Shown here in pieces: positions 8,701-16,930 of a stretch of 37,820 bases of DNA. Within the stretch, counting starts at the first letter, position 1, and every line of letters starts with the position of its first letter. The stretch is from NCBI GenBank assembly GCA_002256185.1, contig NKIT01000020.1, positions 1-37,820 of the forward strand. The letters are read 5' to 3'. A program made the translations under genes and the position numbers. The notes below the pieces were generated by a model. The model was not told the origin of the DNA. It searched no databases and was given only the letters and a program-made list of their open reading frames with translations. This stretch comes from Rhodobacteraceae bacterium PARR1. GTDB taxonomy: Bacteria; Pseudomonadota; Alphaproteobacteria; Rhodobacterales; Rhodobacteraceae.

Positions 8701-8715
8701 CTAACCGATTGTTAA
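8701..8715. promoter_or_regulatory. Candidate CtrA binding site between fliL and fliF
   Basis: CTAACCGATTGTTAA fits the CtrA full-site pattern TTAA-N7-TTAA with a single mismatch at the first base. It lies midway in the divergent fliL/fliF promoter region, which is where a CtrA site would be expected, since many alphaproteobacterial flagellar class II promoters are CtrA-controlled. Function is inferred from pattern and place only. Confidence 0.45.
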
Positions 8716-8772
8716 GGCCCTCCCGTCAAATTGACCGCCAAGGGGCAGGACGCCCCGCAAAGGGAGATTCGG

Positions 8773-10329
8773 GTGCAGAACCTCGTCACGCTGTGGAACA
8801 CGTTGGACAATCGCCGCCGGATGATCGTGGCCGGGGCGACGGTGGCGGTGTTTGCGGCGGTGCTGGTCCTGTCGCGGATGGCGGCCACACCGCAGATGGC
8901 GCTGTTGTATTCCGGCCTCGATCCGGCGGCGGCGGGTGCGGTCGTCGCCGCACTTGAGGCGCGGGGTGTCGCACATCAGGTGCAGGCCGATGCGATTCAG
9001 GTTCCCGCAGACCGACGTGACAGCCTGCGGATGGAGCTTGCGGCCGAAGGTTTGCCCGCCGCCACGGGCAAGGGGTATGAGCTTTTGGATGCCCTGTCCG
9101 GATTCGGCACGACAGCCCAGATGTTCGATGCCGCGCAATGGCGCGCGATCGAAGGGGAACTGGCGCGCACGCTGCTGGCATCGCCCGGTATACGGGCTGC
9201 GCGGGTGCACATCTCGCGCGGGGCGGCGCGGGCCTTTGCGCAGGCCGACAGTCCCACGGCATCGGTGGCGGTGACGCCGTCGCTGGGCCCGGTCACGGGG
9301 CCGCAGGCGCAGGCGATCCGGCATCTGGTGGCGGCAGCGGTGGCCGGGCTGACGCCGGATCAGGTGCAGGTGATCGACACGACCACAGGGCTGGTGCAGG
9401 CCGAAGACGCCACGATGCCCGCTGCAGCCTCTGCCCGCGCGGCAGAGATTCGGGGCAATGTCGAACGCTTGCTGGCCGCGCGTGTGGGGCCGGGCCGGGC
9501 CGTGGTTGAGGTGGCCGTCGATCTGGTGACCGAATCGGAAACCATCAGCGAACGCAAGATTGACCCTGACGGGCGGGTGGTCGTGTCCAGTGCCAGCGAA
9601 CAGCAATCCGGCAGTCAAAGCCAACCGGGCGGCGCGGTCACCGTGGCGTCGAACCTGCCGGATCAGGCGGGTGCCGGGCAGGGCGCTGGCAGCAGCAATG
9701 AAACGGCGCGGGAAACGGTGAACTATGAGCTGTCCGAAACCCGGCGGGATCTGCGGCGGGAACCCGGGGATATCCGTCGGTTGTCGGTTGCAGTGCTGGT
9801 CGATGCTGCCGATGGTCTGGCCGAAGATGGCACGCCTGCCCGCACCCCCCGCAGCGAAGAGGAAATGGCGGTGCTGCGCGATCTCGTGGCCTCGGCGGTT
9901 GGGTTGGACGAGGCGCGGGGCGATGTGCTGACCCTGCGGTCTCTGGAGTTTTTGCCGACGGCAGAACAAGGTGCTTTGGCTGAGGCGGGGTTGCTGTCCG
10001 GGCCGCTGAACCTGATGCAACTGGTGCAAATGGCGGTGTTGGCCGGGGTGGCGCTTGTGCTGGGGCTGTTTGTGCTGCGCCCGATTCTGACGGCGCCTCC
10101 CCGCGCTTTGCCTGCGCCGCCGCTGGCCTTGGCCGGCATGGGCATCGGCAGCGCAGATGCCTTGACCGGGGTGATCGACGATGACGCCCCGTTGCCCCCG
10201 ATGGCGCTGGTCGGTGATTTTCCTGTTGATGAAGACCCGGTCGCCCGTCTGCGCCGCCTGATCAACGAGCGTCAGGCGGAATCCGTCGAAATCCTGCGCG
10301 GCTGGATGGAAGCAGAGGAGCGCACCTGA
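8773..10329 (+). CDS. fliF: Flagellar MS-ring protein FliF
   Basis: FliF forms the MS ring, the inner membrane base of the flagellum. I take the GTG at 8773 as the start because AAGGGAG lies about 7 bases upstream; this gives 518 residues. An in-frame TTG at 8731 would add 14 residues but has no good ribosome site. Membrane helix 1 is at about 17-35 (MIVAGATVAVFAAVLVLSRM), followed by ring-building motif domains with YSGLDPAAAGAVVAALEARG, RVHISRG and TASVAVTP. A low-complexity Ser/Gly/Gln region is near 290-320, the second helix near 418-440, and the FliG-binding tail (VARLRRLINERQAESVEILR) at the C-terminus. First gene of fliF-fliH-fliN-fliP. Confidence 0.95.
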   Translation: MQNLVTLWNTLDNRRRMIVAGATVAVFAAVLVLSRMAATPQMALLYSGLDPAAAGAVVAALEARGVAHQVQADAIQVPADRRDSLRMELAAEGLPAATGKGYELLDALSGFGTTAQMFDAAQWRAIEGELARTLLASPGIRAARVHISRGAARAFAQADSPTASVAVTPSLGPVTGPQAQAIRHLVAAAVAGLTPDQVQVIDTTTGLVQAEDATMPAAASARAAEIRGNVERLLAARVGPGRAVVEVAVDLVTESETISERKIDPDGRVVVSSASEQQSGSQSQPGGAVTVASNLPDQAGAGQGAGSSNETARETVNYELSETRRDLRREPGDIRRLSVAVLVDAADGLAEDGTPARTPRSEEEMAVLRDLVASAVGLDEARGDVLTLRSLEFLPTAEQGALAEAGLLSGPLNLMQLVQMAVLAGVALVLGLFVLRPILTAPPRALPAPPLALAGMGIGSADALTGVIDDDAPLPPMALVGDFPVDEDPVARLRRLINERQAESVEILRGWMEAEERT

Positions 10330-10330
10330 C

Positions 10331-10918
10331 ATGCCGCTGCGCCTTGAAACCTTTGCCGCCGACGATGATCCCCCCGCCGCCGTCACCCTGCCCGAAGCGG
10401 GCGAAGAGGCACGGTTTTCCGCCTATGACGATGGCTATGCCGCCGGGTGGGAAGATGCGCTTGCCGCGCGGGACGATGACGCGGCAAAGATGCGGGATGC
10501 GGTTGGGCAGGGCCTGCAAACGCTGGGTTTTTCCTACCATGAGGCGCGGATGCATGTCCTGCAATCGTTGCGCCCCCTGCTTGAGACGGTGGTGGCGCAA
10601 CTTCTGCCGCGGCTCGCGTCCGACGCGATTGGCCCAACGGTCGCCGATGTGGTGATGACGCTGGCCGCCGATTGCGCCGATCAGCCGGTCACCCTGCGGC
10701 TGCACCCGCTGTCGCGCGCGGCGGTCGAAGGGTTCCTGACCCCGCCCCCCAGCCTGCCGCTGGCGCTGTTTGAAGATTCCACCCTGACGCCGGGACAGGT
10801 GATGGTGCAGGCCGGGCCATCTGGCGCACGGGTGGATATGGACGGCGCGATTGCGGAAATCGCGGCGGCTTTGGCTGCATTCTACGAAATTTTGCCAGCG
10901 GAGAGACGCTATGGATGA
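10331..10918 (+). CDS. FliH-like flagellar assembly protein
   Basis: A 195-residue cytoplasmic protein in the place of FliH, the partner and stator of the FliI export ATPase. The N-terminus is acidic and contains YDDGYAAGWEDALAARDDDA, a Gly-x-x-x-Gly-like helix segment typical of FliH. Residues about 75-190 form an alpha/beta domain resembling the FliH/V-ATPase E-subunit C-terminal region (VVAQLLPRLASDAIGPTVAD, VTLRLHPLSRAAVEGFL). Overall similarity is weak, as is common for FliH in this group. It starts one base after the fliF stop and overlaps fliN by 8 bases. fliI is not in the window. Confidence 0.72.
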   Translation: MPLRLETFAADDDPPAAVTLPEAGEEARFSAYDDGYAAGWEDALAARDDDAAKMRDAVGQGLQTLGFSYHEARMHVLQSLRPLLETVVAQLLPRLASDAIGPTVADVVMTLAADCADQPVTLRLHPLSRAAVEGFLTPPPSLPLALFEDSTLTPGQVMVQAGPSGARVDMDGAIAEIAAALAAFYEILPAERRYG

Positions 10919-11174
10919 TGATGCCAACCCCTTTGCACAGGTGCCGATCGAGATCACGATTTCCGTCGGGCGGGCGCGTCCCTTGGTGCGGGATTTGCTG
11001 CGATTGACGCGGGATGCGGTTCTGCCGCTCGACCGGCGGGTCGAAGACCCGGTGGAACTGTGGGTCGGGGACCGCCTGATCGCCCGAGGTGAGCTGGAAG
11101 AGTTGGGCGGCGACTCCTCTGGTCAACTGGCGGTGCGCCTGACCGAGGTTGCCAATCTGCGGGGCGGGTTGTGA
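10911..11174 (+). CDS. fliN: Flagellar motor switch protein FliN
   Basis: FliN is the C-ring switch component. The 87-residue product is almost entirely a SpoA/FliN C-terminal domain: VPIEITISVGRARPLVRDLL, then LDRRVEDPVELWVGDRLIARGELEEL, with the conserved Pro/Val-Asp-Leu-type strand and the Gly-Asp-x-x-x-Ala-x-Gly-Glu turn. The start ATG at 10911 follows GGAGAG and lies inside the end of the fliH-like gene. A longer reading beginning at 10851 would have no supporting site. The stop TGA shares its A with the fliP ATG. Confidence 0.9.
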   Translation: MDDDANPFAQVPIEITISVGRARPLVRDLLRLTRDAVLPLDRRVEDPVELWVGDRLIARGELEELGGDSSGQLAVRLTEVANLRGGL

Positions 11175-11899
11175 TGCGCTTGCCGTTGCTGGCAGGGCTG
11201 ATGCTTTTGTGCCTTGCCGGGCCGTCCCTGGCGCAATCTCTGTCGATTGACCTTGGTGGCGGTGGGCCAACGGTGGCCACGCGGACCGCGCAACTGTTGC
11301 TGCTTGTCACCGTGCTGTCTCTGGTGCCTGGGTTGATGGTGACGGTGACGTGTTTTCCCTTCATCGTCACTGTCCTGTCGATCCTGCGGCAGGCCATCGG
11401 CTTGCAACAGGCCCCTCCGAACATGCTGATGGTCAGTCTGGCGCTGTTTCTGACATGGTTCGTGATGGAGCCTGTGTTGCAGCAAAGCTGGGCCGAGGGT
11501 GTAGCGCCTTTGAACAATGGTCAGATGGACCTTGCCACCGCCGTTCCCGCCATGGCCGAACCGTTCCGGCAATTCATGGCGGCGCGGGTTGATCCTGATA
11601 CCTTTGCTGCGCTGCGCGATTTGCGCCCCGGCGAAACCGCCCCTCCGGCCAGCGCACCGTTTTCGCTTTTGACCCCGGCTTTTGTGCTGTCGGAAATCGC
11701 ACGGGCGTTTCAGATCGGGTTTTTGATCTTTCTGCCGTTTCTGATCATCGACCTTGTGGTCGCGGCTGTGCTGATGGCGATGGGGATGATGATGGTGCCG
11801 CCCGCCATCGTGTCACTGCCGTTCAAGCTGGCTTTCTTTGTGGTGGCAGATGGTTGGACGTTGATCTCTGGCGCTTTGGTGCGCGGCTATCTGCAATGA
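11174..11899 (+). CDS. fliP: Flagellar export gate protein FliP
   Basis: FliP forms the core pore of the export gate with FliQ and FliR. The product has 241 residues, the usual length. It begins with a cleavable signal peptide (MRLPLLAGLMLLCLAGPSLA), has helices at about 45-65 and 85-105, then a periplasmic loop (about 120-170) and two C-terminal helices. Family motifs include FIVTVLSILRQAIGLQQAPPN, AFVLSEIARAFQIGFLIFLP and LMAMGMMMVPPAIVSLPFK. The ATG overlaps the fliN stop; a GTG one codon upstream is possible. It is the last gene before a strong terminator. Confidence 0.96.
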   Translation: MRLPLLAGLMLLCLAGPSLAQSLSIDLGGGGPTVATRTAQLLLLVTVLSLVPGLMVTVTCFPFIVTVLSILRQAIGLQQAPPNMLMVSLALFLTWFVMEPVLQQSWAEGVAPLNNGQMDLATAVPAMAEPFRQFMAARVDPDTFAALRDLRPGETAPPASAPFSLLTPAFVLSEIARAFQIGFLIFLPFLIIDLVVAAVLMAMGMMMVPPAIVSLPFKLAFFVVADGWTLISGALVRGYLQ

Positions 11900-11925
11900 A
11901 AAACCCCGCCAAAGGGCGGGGTTTT
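11900..11925. terminator. Bidirectional Rho-independent terminator between fliP and petC
   Basis: A perfect CCCCGCC/GGCGGGG stem (11904-11910 with 11915-11921) and a 4-base loop is flanked by A4 on the left and T4 on the right, so it can stop transcription from both converging operons. It begins immediately after the fliP stop and lies 23 bases from the petC stop. Confidence 0.88.
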
Positions 11926-11947
11926 CCGGTCTGTCCGTGTTGGACGA

Positions 11948-12796
11948 TCAGGCCGTTTTCTTGCCTTTTTGCGCCGCCCAAATCCGCTTGTTGGTCAGAT
12001 ACAGCAGCGACGCCAGCACGAGCAGGAATGCCACGGCGGTAAAGCCAGCTTCACGCCGCGCCATCAGCTTCGGCTCGGCGGTCCACATCAGGAAGGACGC
12101 CACATCCTCTGCCATGTTCGATGCGGTGGCCGCATGACCATCGGCATAGGTCACCAGATCATCCGACAGCGGCGGGGGCATGGCGATCCAGCTGCCCGGT
12201 ACGGTGGAAATCCCGTGTTCATCCTTGCAGGTATCCGGCACGCCGCCATTCGGGAACGAGGTGTTGTAATAGAACCCATCAATCCCGTCCGGCGCACATT
12301 CCGGGTTTTCTTCGTAGTGCGTCAGGATGGAATAGATGTATTCCGGCCCGCCCATCCCGTTGAACAACTGGCTCATGCCGGTGCCGTAAGGACCGTGGAA
12401 CCCGGCGCGGGCTTTGGCCATCAGGGACAGGTCCGGCGCGCCTTCCATGCCCGAATGCGGGAAGTTGTCGGTCGGGATGCCTTCGCGATCTTCACCGGTT
12501 TCCTTGTCGGTAATGGTGAACTGCTTGGCATAGGCGCGGACCTGATCTTCCGGCAGGCCCGGCCCGCCCTCATCCGCCAGGGTGCGGATGGGGACAAATT
12601 TCAGCCCGTGGCAGGCAGAGCAAACCTCGGTATAGACCTGAAGGCCGCGCTGAAGCTGGAACTGGTCAAAGCGGCCGAACGGACCCTCATGCGCAAAGGC
12701 GAAGTCGGTCAGTTCGGAGTGCCCGGTAGCGGCCAGTGCCCCCCCGGCCGACAGGGCCAGGGTTGCAGCGGTGGCGAGTGCGATTTTCCTGATCAT
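11948..12796 (-). CDS. petC: Cytochrome c1 of the bc1 complex
   Basis: Cytochrome c1 carries electrons from the Rieske protein to cytochrome c2 or cy. I place the start at the ATG at 12796, preceded by AAAGGA at 9 bases; a GTG at 12817 just overlapping the petB stop is less likely. The 282-residue product has a signal peptide (cleavage near ALAA, residue 23), the heme c site C59-S-A-C62-H63, an extra loop with two cysteines (ECAPDGID and PDTCKDE) like Rhodobacter c1, and a C-terminal anchor at about 252-272 ([16 protein letters not shown]). Last gene of petABC. Confidence 0.96.
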   Translation of the reverse strand: MIRKIALATAATLALSAGGALAATGHSELTDFAFAHEGPFGRFDQFQLQRGLQVYTEVCSACHGLKFVPIRTLADEGGPGLPEDQVRAYAKQFTITDKETGEDREGIPTDNFPHSGMEGAPDLSLMAKARAGFHGPYGTGMSQLFNGMGGPEYIYSILTHYEENPECAPDGIDGFYYNTSFPNGGVPDTCKDEHGISTVPGSWIAMPPPLSDDLVTYADGHAATASNMAEDVASFLMWTAEPKLMARREAGFTAVAFLLVLASLLYLTNKRIWAAQKGKKTA

Positions 12797-12813
12797 TTGG
12801 AACAGTCCTTTTC

Positions 12814-14136
12814 TCACTCGGCCGGATGGGCTTTGGAGCCGTAGTGGGCGTTGAAGTCATCCTCGATCGTTGCCGGTTGCGGCAGCGGTTTTTCGATCAC
12901 GCCAAGCAGCGGAAGGATCACGAGGAAATAGGCGAACCAATAGGCCGACGCGATCAAGGAGATCGTCGCATAGGGTTCTTCGGCGGGCATCGACCCGACC
13001 CACATCAGCACCATGAAATCAAGGCACAGCAGCGCGAACCACCATTTGAACATCGGGCGATACCGACCCGACCGCACCGAGGATGTGTCCAGCCACGGGG
13101 CCAGAGCCATCACGGCAATCGCGCCGAACATCGCCAGAACGCCGAAGAACTTGGCGTCGATGATGCCGAAGGACAGCCATTCCGCCGCGATCACCACCCA
13201 GACGTCGGCGGTAAAGGCGCGCAGAATCGCGTAGAACGGCAGGAAGTACCATTCCGGCACGATGTGTGCGGGTGTCGAAAGCGGGTTCGCCTCGATGTAG
13301 TTGTCGGGGTGGCCCAGGTAGTTGGGCATGAAACCGATAACCGCAAAGAACACCAGCAGGATGATGGCCAGCGCGAACAGGTCCTTGATCACATAGTAGG
13401 GCCAGAACGGCACGGTGTCGCGCGCAGCCTCTTCCTTTGAACCGCGGCGCACTTCAACACCGGTCGGGTTGTTGTTGCCGGTGGTGTGGAACGCCCAGAT
13501 GTGAACGGCAACCAGACCCGCGATGATGAACGGCAGCAGATAGTGCAGCGAGAAGAAGCGGTTCAGCGTGGCATTGTCCACGGCAGGCCCGCCCAAAAGC
13601 CAGGTCTGGATGTCGGGGCCGATGCCGGGGATCGCGCCGAACAGGCCGGTGATCACCGTGGCTCCCCAGAACGACATCTGACCCCATGGCAGCACATAGC
13701 CCATGAAGGCAGTGCCCATCATCATCAGATAGATCAGCATGCCGATGATCCACGTCACCTCACGCGGGGCCTTGTACGACCCGTAGTAAAGACCGCGGAA
13801 GATGTGCAGATAGACGGCCACAAAGAACAGTGATGCACCGTTGGCATGCATGTAGCGGATCATGTACCCGCCGTTCACGTTGCGCATGATGTGTTCGACC
13901 GACGCAAAGGCATAGTCCACATGCGGCGTGTAATGCATCACAAGGACGATGCCGGTGATGATCTGCAAAGCAAGGCAGAAGGTCAGGATGATGCCCCAGA
14001 TCCACATCCAGTTCAGGTTTTTCGGAGTGGGGATCATGATGGTGTCATACAGCAGCCCGACAATCGGCAGGCGCTTGTGCAGCCACTGTTCGCCGCCCGT
14101 CTTGGGCTCGTAATGGTCGTGAGGAATTCCGCCCAT
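12814..14136 (-). CDS. petB: Cytochrome b of the bc1 complex
   Basis: Cytochrome b holds hemes bL and bH and both quinone sites of ubiquinol:cytochrome c reductase. The 440-residue product is of the long Rhodobacter type. The four axial heme ligands are visible as H97, H111, H198 and H212. The Qo motif PEWY is at residues 294-297, and a glycine-rich Qo region follows [20 protein letters not shown]. Eight membrane helices can be traced. It lies 11 bases after petA and its stop is 17 bases before the chosen petC ATG, as expected for a single fbcFBC-type operon. Confidence 0.97.
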   Translation of the reverse strand: MGGIPHDHYEPKTGGEQWLHKRLPIVGLLYDTIMIPTPKNLNWMWIWGIILTFCLALQIITGIVLVMHYTPHVDYAFASVEHIMRNVNGGYMIRYMHANGASLFFVAVYLHIFRGLYYGSYKAPREVTWIIGMLIYLMMMGTAFMGYVLPWGQMSFWGATVITGLFGAIPGIGPDIQTWLLGGPAVDNATLNRFFSLHYLLPFIIAGLVAVHIWAFHTTGNNNPTGVEVRRGSKEEAARDTVPFWPYYVIKDLFALAIILLVFFAVIGFMPNYLGHPDNYIEANPLSTPAHIVPEWYFLPFYAILRAFTADVWVVIAAEWLSFGIIDAKFFGVLAMFGAIAVMALAPWLDTSSVRSGRYRPMFKWWFALLCLDFMVLMWVGSMPAEEPYATISLIASAYWFAYFLVILPLLGVIEKPLPQPATIEDDFNAHYGSKAHPAE

Positions 14137-14147
14137 TTTTGTGTTCC

Positions 14148-14708
14148 TTACCCGAGCTTGATCGTGGTTTCGTTTTCGAAGGCAGCCACCGGCACCGGCA
14201 GGTTGCGCGGGGCGGGCCCTTTGCGGATGCGGCCAGCGGTGTCATAGTGCGAGCCGTGGCAGGGGCAGAACCAGCCGCCAAAGTCGCCCGACCCGTCACC
14301 CAGCGGCACGCAGCCAAGGTGGGTGCATACGCCCATCATCACCAGCCATTCGCCCGCTTCGTCCAGCGTGCGGTTCTGGTCCGCGGCGTCCGCGTCGGGC
14401 TTGTTCGCGTTCTCACCCTTTACGTCGACCAGATCGGTCAGCGCGGTGGCGCGGGCGGCCTCGATCTCTTCGGGGGTGCGGCGGCGGATGAAGACCGGCT
14501 TGCCCAGCCACTTCACCGTCAACTGTGTGCCGACCTCAACTGCCGAAACATCGACGAAGATCGACGACAGTGCCTGAACGTCCGCCGAGGGGTTCATCTG
14601 ATTGACCAAGGGCCAGACGGCGGCGCCAGTGGCAACCGCCCCGGCACCCGCCGTGGCGTAATACAGGAAATCCCGCCGGGTGCCTGCGTTGTCTTCTGCG
14701 TGGGACAC
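14148..14708 (-). CDS. petA: Rieske iron-sulfur protein of the bc1 complex
   Basis: The Rieske [2Fe-2S] subunit oxidises ubiquinol at the Qo site. The 186-residue product has a twin-arginine signal anchor ([20 protein letters not shown]). Cluster ligands are C128 and H130 in CTHLGC and C148 and H151 in CPCHGSH; C133 and C150 should form the stabilising disulfide. The hinge around residues 38-48 is normal. The start is a GTG at 14708 with AAAGGGAGAAG upstream. First gene of petABC; its promoter must lie in the 344-base gap upstream. Confidence 0.96.
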   Translation of the reverse strand: MSHAEDNAGTRRDFLYYATAGAGAVATGAAVWPLVNQMNPSADVQALSSIFVDVSAVEVGTQLTVKWLGKPVFIRRRTPEEIEAARATALTDLVDVKGENANKPDADAADQNRTLDEAGEWLVMMGVCTHLGCVPLGDGSGDFGGWFCPCHGSHYDTAGRIRKGPAPRNLPVPVAAFENETTIKLG

Positions 14709-15052
14709 GAGAACTTCTCCCTTTCAAGGACGCGGCGCGATCCGCGACCCATATGCCAGAACGGCCGCGAACGCGCCGCAGCCTTATCGGGCGGCTTTTA
14801 GACAACATGGGCCTAGTCGTCCAGCGGACAAAGGCGCGCAGTCTGACTCACTGATGTGGAATTTATGGATTTCTCTGGTTCTTTCCCCGGTCATGGTCCG
14901 CAACGGGTCCAAAGTGCCAAGCGGCCCGTCTGTTACTGCGTCTGGCAGCCCGTCTGATTGCCGTGGGCGATGGACCACCACGGGACAATCCTGCTAAGGC
15001 ACGCGGACTGGGAAGCCGCGGCGCGGTTCCTGCTGGGGGACGTAAGGTGCAG
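14709..15052. other. Intergenic region between divergent petA and PAP2 genes
   Basis: This 344-base gap should contain the petABC promoter on the minus strand and the phosphatase promoter on the plus strand. I found no convincing -35/-10 pair, no FNR-type palindrome and no hairpin with a T tract. Short open frames on the plus strand (for example from 14853) have no ribosome site and no recognisable protein. Confidence 0.6.
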
Positions 15053-15646
15053 ATGTTTTTGCGTTGGCTGGGCCGGATCGGAAAGGCCCATGTGGTGCTT
15101 GCGGTACTTGTGTTTGCGGTGCTGAACGGGCCCGGCAACCCGCGCCAGATCGGCGATCGTCTGCAAATCGCGCTGCCCTCGATTGCCTTTGCCTGTTCGG
15201 TGCTGAACGGATCGGGCGGGGAGTATGCGCTGCGCTTTGCCACGATGATGATTGTCGCGCATGGCAGCAAGCATGCCTTGGGCCAAGCCCCGATCAACAT
15301 CCGGCCAGATGGCGGTGATCTTGGGTTTCCATCGGCGCATACATCGGCTGCGGTGATCGGCGCGTCCTCGATTGTGTATGAATGCTTTACCGCCAACCCG
15401 GTCGCAAAGGCGCTGATCGTGATCTCTGCCGGTTTCGTCGGCGGCTCGCGCATCGATTCGGATCGTCACGACATCTGGCAGGTGCTGGCCGGTGCGCTGT
15501 TGGGCTGGGGCTGCGACCGCGCCTTGCGCCGCGACAGCCACGCCCGTCGCAAGCTGGCAGGCTGGCTTGCCCCGCTTGGGCGGCCGCTGACGACGCTGCG
15601 GCAAATCGCGCTGCGCGTGATGGCAAAGGCCAAACCGGGAAGCTGA
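15053..15646 (+). CDS. PAP2-family membrane phosphatase
   Basis: A type 2 phosphatidic acid phosphatase-like enzyme, probably acting on a lipid phosphate or diphosphate at the membrane. I choose the ATG at 15053 (TAAGG 5 bases upstream), giving 197 residues; an open frame extends upstream but lacks protein-like character. The three-part active site is visible: a K-to-RP motif around residues 73-85 (KHALGQAPINIRP), P93-S-A-H96, and S132-R133-x5-H139-D140. Four or five hydrophobic segments fit a small integral membrane protein. The C-terminus is basic and cytoplasmic-looking. The substrate cannot be told from sequence. It stands alone between petABC and a convergent GST gene. Confidence 0.85.
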   Translation: MFLRWLGRIGKAHVVLAVLVFAVLNGPGNPRQIGDRLQIALPSIAFACSVLNGSGGEYALRFATMMIVAHGSKHALGQAPINIRPDGGDLGFPSAHTSAAVIGASSIVYECFTANPVAKALIVISAGFVGGSRIDSDRHDIWQVLAGALLGWGCDRALRRDSHARRKLAGWLAPLGRPLTTLRQIALRVMAKAKPGS

Positions 15647-15721
15647 CGGCCGCAGGCCCGCGACTTTTCTGCAAAACTCCAAGCCGACCCGGATTTTTCG
15701 CCGAAAAAACTTTGGCATGGA

Positions 15722-16330
15722 TTACGCGACGGGACGTGTCGCCTGCATGGATGGGCGCTGCGCAAAGCCGGCCTCCCATGCCGTCAGATGGGGGCGGTCT
15801 GTCCGCCAACTGCGCTCTGCATGGCGGAAGTCCAGATAGCCAAGCGCACAGGCCAGCGCGATCTGTCCCATGTCCGGCGGTCCCTGCAACTGTGGCATCC
15901 CGCGCGATTCGATCATCGTCAGGGCGCGGTCGATCTTGGACCATTGCCCTTCGACCCATGGCGCAAAGCGCATCTCTTCGGGGCGCAACCGCCATTCGTA
16001 AACCATCAGCAGCGCAGCATCGAGGATGCCATCCGCCGTCGCCTCCAGCACCATCGTTTCCCAAAGTTCTGGCCCAGCCGGATAAAGCCCGGCCTTGGCG
16101 TGGTCATCCAGATAGCGGCAGATCACCCGGCTGTCATACAGCGCAGGCCCTTCGTCCCGTTCCAGCGCAGGAACCTTGCCCAAAGGGTTGGCGTCCAGCG
16201 GGGCGGCCCCCGGATCAAGCGGTGTGCCTGATCCTGTCACCAGTTCCACCTGATCCAGCAGGCCGGTTTCGTGCAACAGCACCATGACCTTGCGGACATA
16301 GGGTGATGTGGGAGAGTAAAACAGGCGCAT
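15722..16330 (-). CDS. Glutathione S-transferase family protein
   Basis: A 202-residue protein with the two-domain GST plan. The N-terminal thioredoxin-like domain (1-78) starts MRLFYSPTSPYVRKVMVLLHE, with Ser7 or Ser9-Pro-Tyr as the probable glutathione-contacting site, and has the cis-proline region GKVPAL and the gamma-glutamyl contact motif DSRVICRYLD. The helical C-terminal domain (about 88-200) contains PPDMGQIALACALGYLDFRH, the typical N-capping Asp region. No cysteine is at the active site, so it is not a disulfide-exchanging Omega or glutaredoxin type. The substrate is unknown. It converges on the PAP2 gene with 75 bases between the stops. Confidence 0.88.
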   Translation of the reverse strand: MRLFYSPTSPYVRKVMVLLHETGLLDQVELVTGSGTPLDPGAAPLDANPLGKVPALERDEGPALYDSRVICRYLDDHAKAGLYPAGPELWETMVLEATADGILDAALLMVYEWRLRPEEMRFAPWVEGQWSKIDRALTMIESRGMPQLQGPPDMGQIALACALGYLDFRHAERSWRTDRPHLTAWEAGFAQRPSMQATRPVA

Positions 16331-16452
16331 CGTGGCCCCCTCTTGGTGGATCTTGGGCCGATGCTAGGGGCGGCAAGCGGTGATGTCACGCCGCATCCGT
16401 GCGTCGAATGATTCGCACAACGGCAGCGAACCGCACCGCAAACATGACCCGG

Positions 16453-16482
16453 AAATGACAAAGGCCGCCCCGAAGGACGGCC
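16453..16482 (-). terminator. Rho-independent terminator of rpmJ
   Basis: Read on the minus strand, GGCCGTCC-TTCG-GGGCGGCC forms an 8-pair stem (one G-U) with a stable UUCG loop, followed by TTTGTCATTT. It lies 26 bases after the rpmJ stop. Confidence 0.8.
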
Positions 16483-16508
16483 CGTCAAACCTGTCGCCTG
16501 CGCGAAAC

Positions 16509-16634
16509 TTAGCCCTGACGGGCTTTGTAGCGCTTCTGCGTCTTGTTGATCACATAGACGCGGCCCTTGCGGCGCACGACTTGGCAATCGCGATGACGCG
16601 TCTTGAGCGAGCGGAGCGAGTTCGCAACCTTCAT
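16509..16634 (-). CDS. rpmJ: 50S ribosomal protein L36 (zinc-independent form)
   Basis: A 41-residue basic protein, [20 protein letters not shown] followed by [21 protein letters not shown]. The R-R-K-G-R-V-x-V-I-N core and KRYKARQG end are diagnostic of L36. Only one Cys (C17) is present; the CxxC and further Cys/His of the zinc-binding form are absent, so this is the C-minus form usual in alphaproteobacteria. ATG start with GGGAGAAG 5 bases upstream. It follows the tRNA-Val gene in the same direction and ends before a strong terminator. Confidence 0.95.
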   Translation of the reverse strand: MKVANSLRSLKTRHRDCQVVRRKGRVYVINKTQKRYKARQG

Positions 16635-16690
16635 CGTTCTTCTCCCATTCGCGGCACAGACGCGGTCTGCGTGCGCCTTGAAATTCGTTT

Positions 16691-16718
16691 GTCTCTACAC
16701 GGTTACCCGGTCAGAGAC
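16691..16718. other. Inverted repeat between tRNA-Val and rpmJ
   Basis: GTCTCT and AGAGAC form a perfect 6-pair outer stem around an inner CGG/CCG pairing. No T tract follows on either strand, so it is more likely an RNA-processing hairpin between a tRNA and rpmJ in one transcript, or a chance structure, than a terminator. Confidence 0.4.
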
Positions 16719-16725
16719 GGTGAAA

Positions 16726-16800
16726 TGGTGGGCGGTACTGGGATCGAACCAGTGGCCACTACGATGTCAACGTAGTGCTCTACCGCTGAGCTAACCGCCC
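16726..16800 (-). tRNA. tRNA-Val (GAC anticodon)
   Basis: Read on the minus strand the sequence folds as a full cloverleaf: acceptor GGGCGGT with ACCGCCC, D arm GCTC/GAGC with AGCGGTA in the loop, anticodon stem CTACG/CGTAG around TTGACAT (anticodon GAC), and T arm CTGG-TTCGATC-CCAG. The 3' CCA is encoded after the discriminator A. GAC reads the valine codon GUC. Confidence 0.97.
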
Positions 16801-16861
16801 ACGCTGCCTGATGACATCCACGCGCCCCACCGGGAAGCACAGCCGTCACTTCGGTTCGGGG

Positions 16862-16890
16862 TCTATAAAAGGAGTCGCGCGGGGGTTCAA
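16862..16890 (-). promoter_or_regulatory. Sigma-70-type promoter of tRNA-Val
   Basis: On the minus strand TTGAAC (16885-16890) and TATAGA (16862-16867) are separated by exactly 17 bases. This predicts a start near 16855 and a leader of about 55 bases before the mature tRNA. It probably also serves rpmJ. Confidence 0.7.
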
Positions 16891-16930
16891 GGGGTTTTGG
16901 CAAAGGAAAAAACGCCGCTATATCTGGTTC

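Noticed and set aside
8701-10386. A 561-codon open frame opposite fliF
   Set aside because: The peptide is rich in Arg, His and Gln with no fold-like pattern, while the plus strand encodes a clear FliF.
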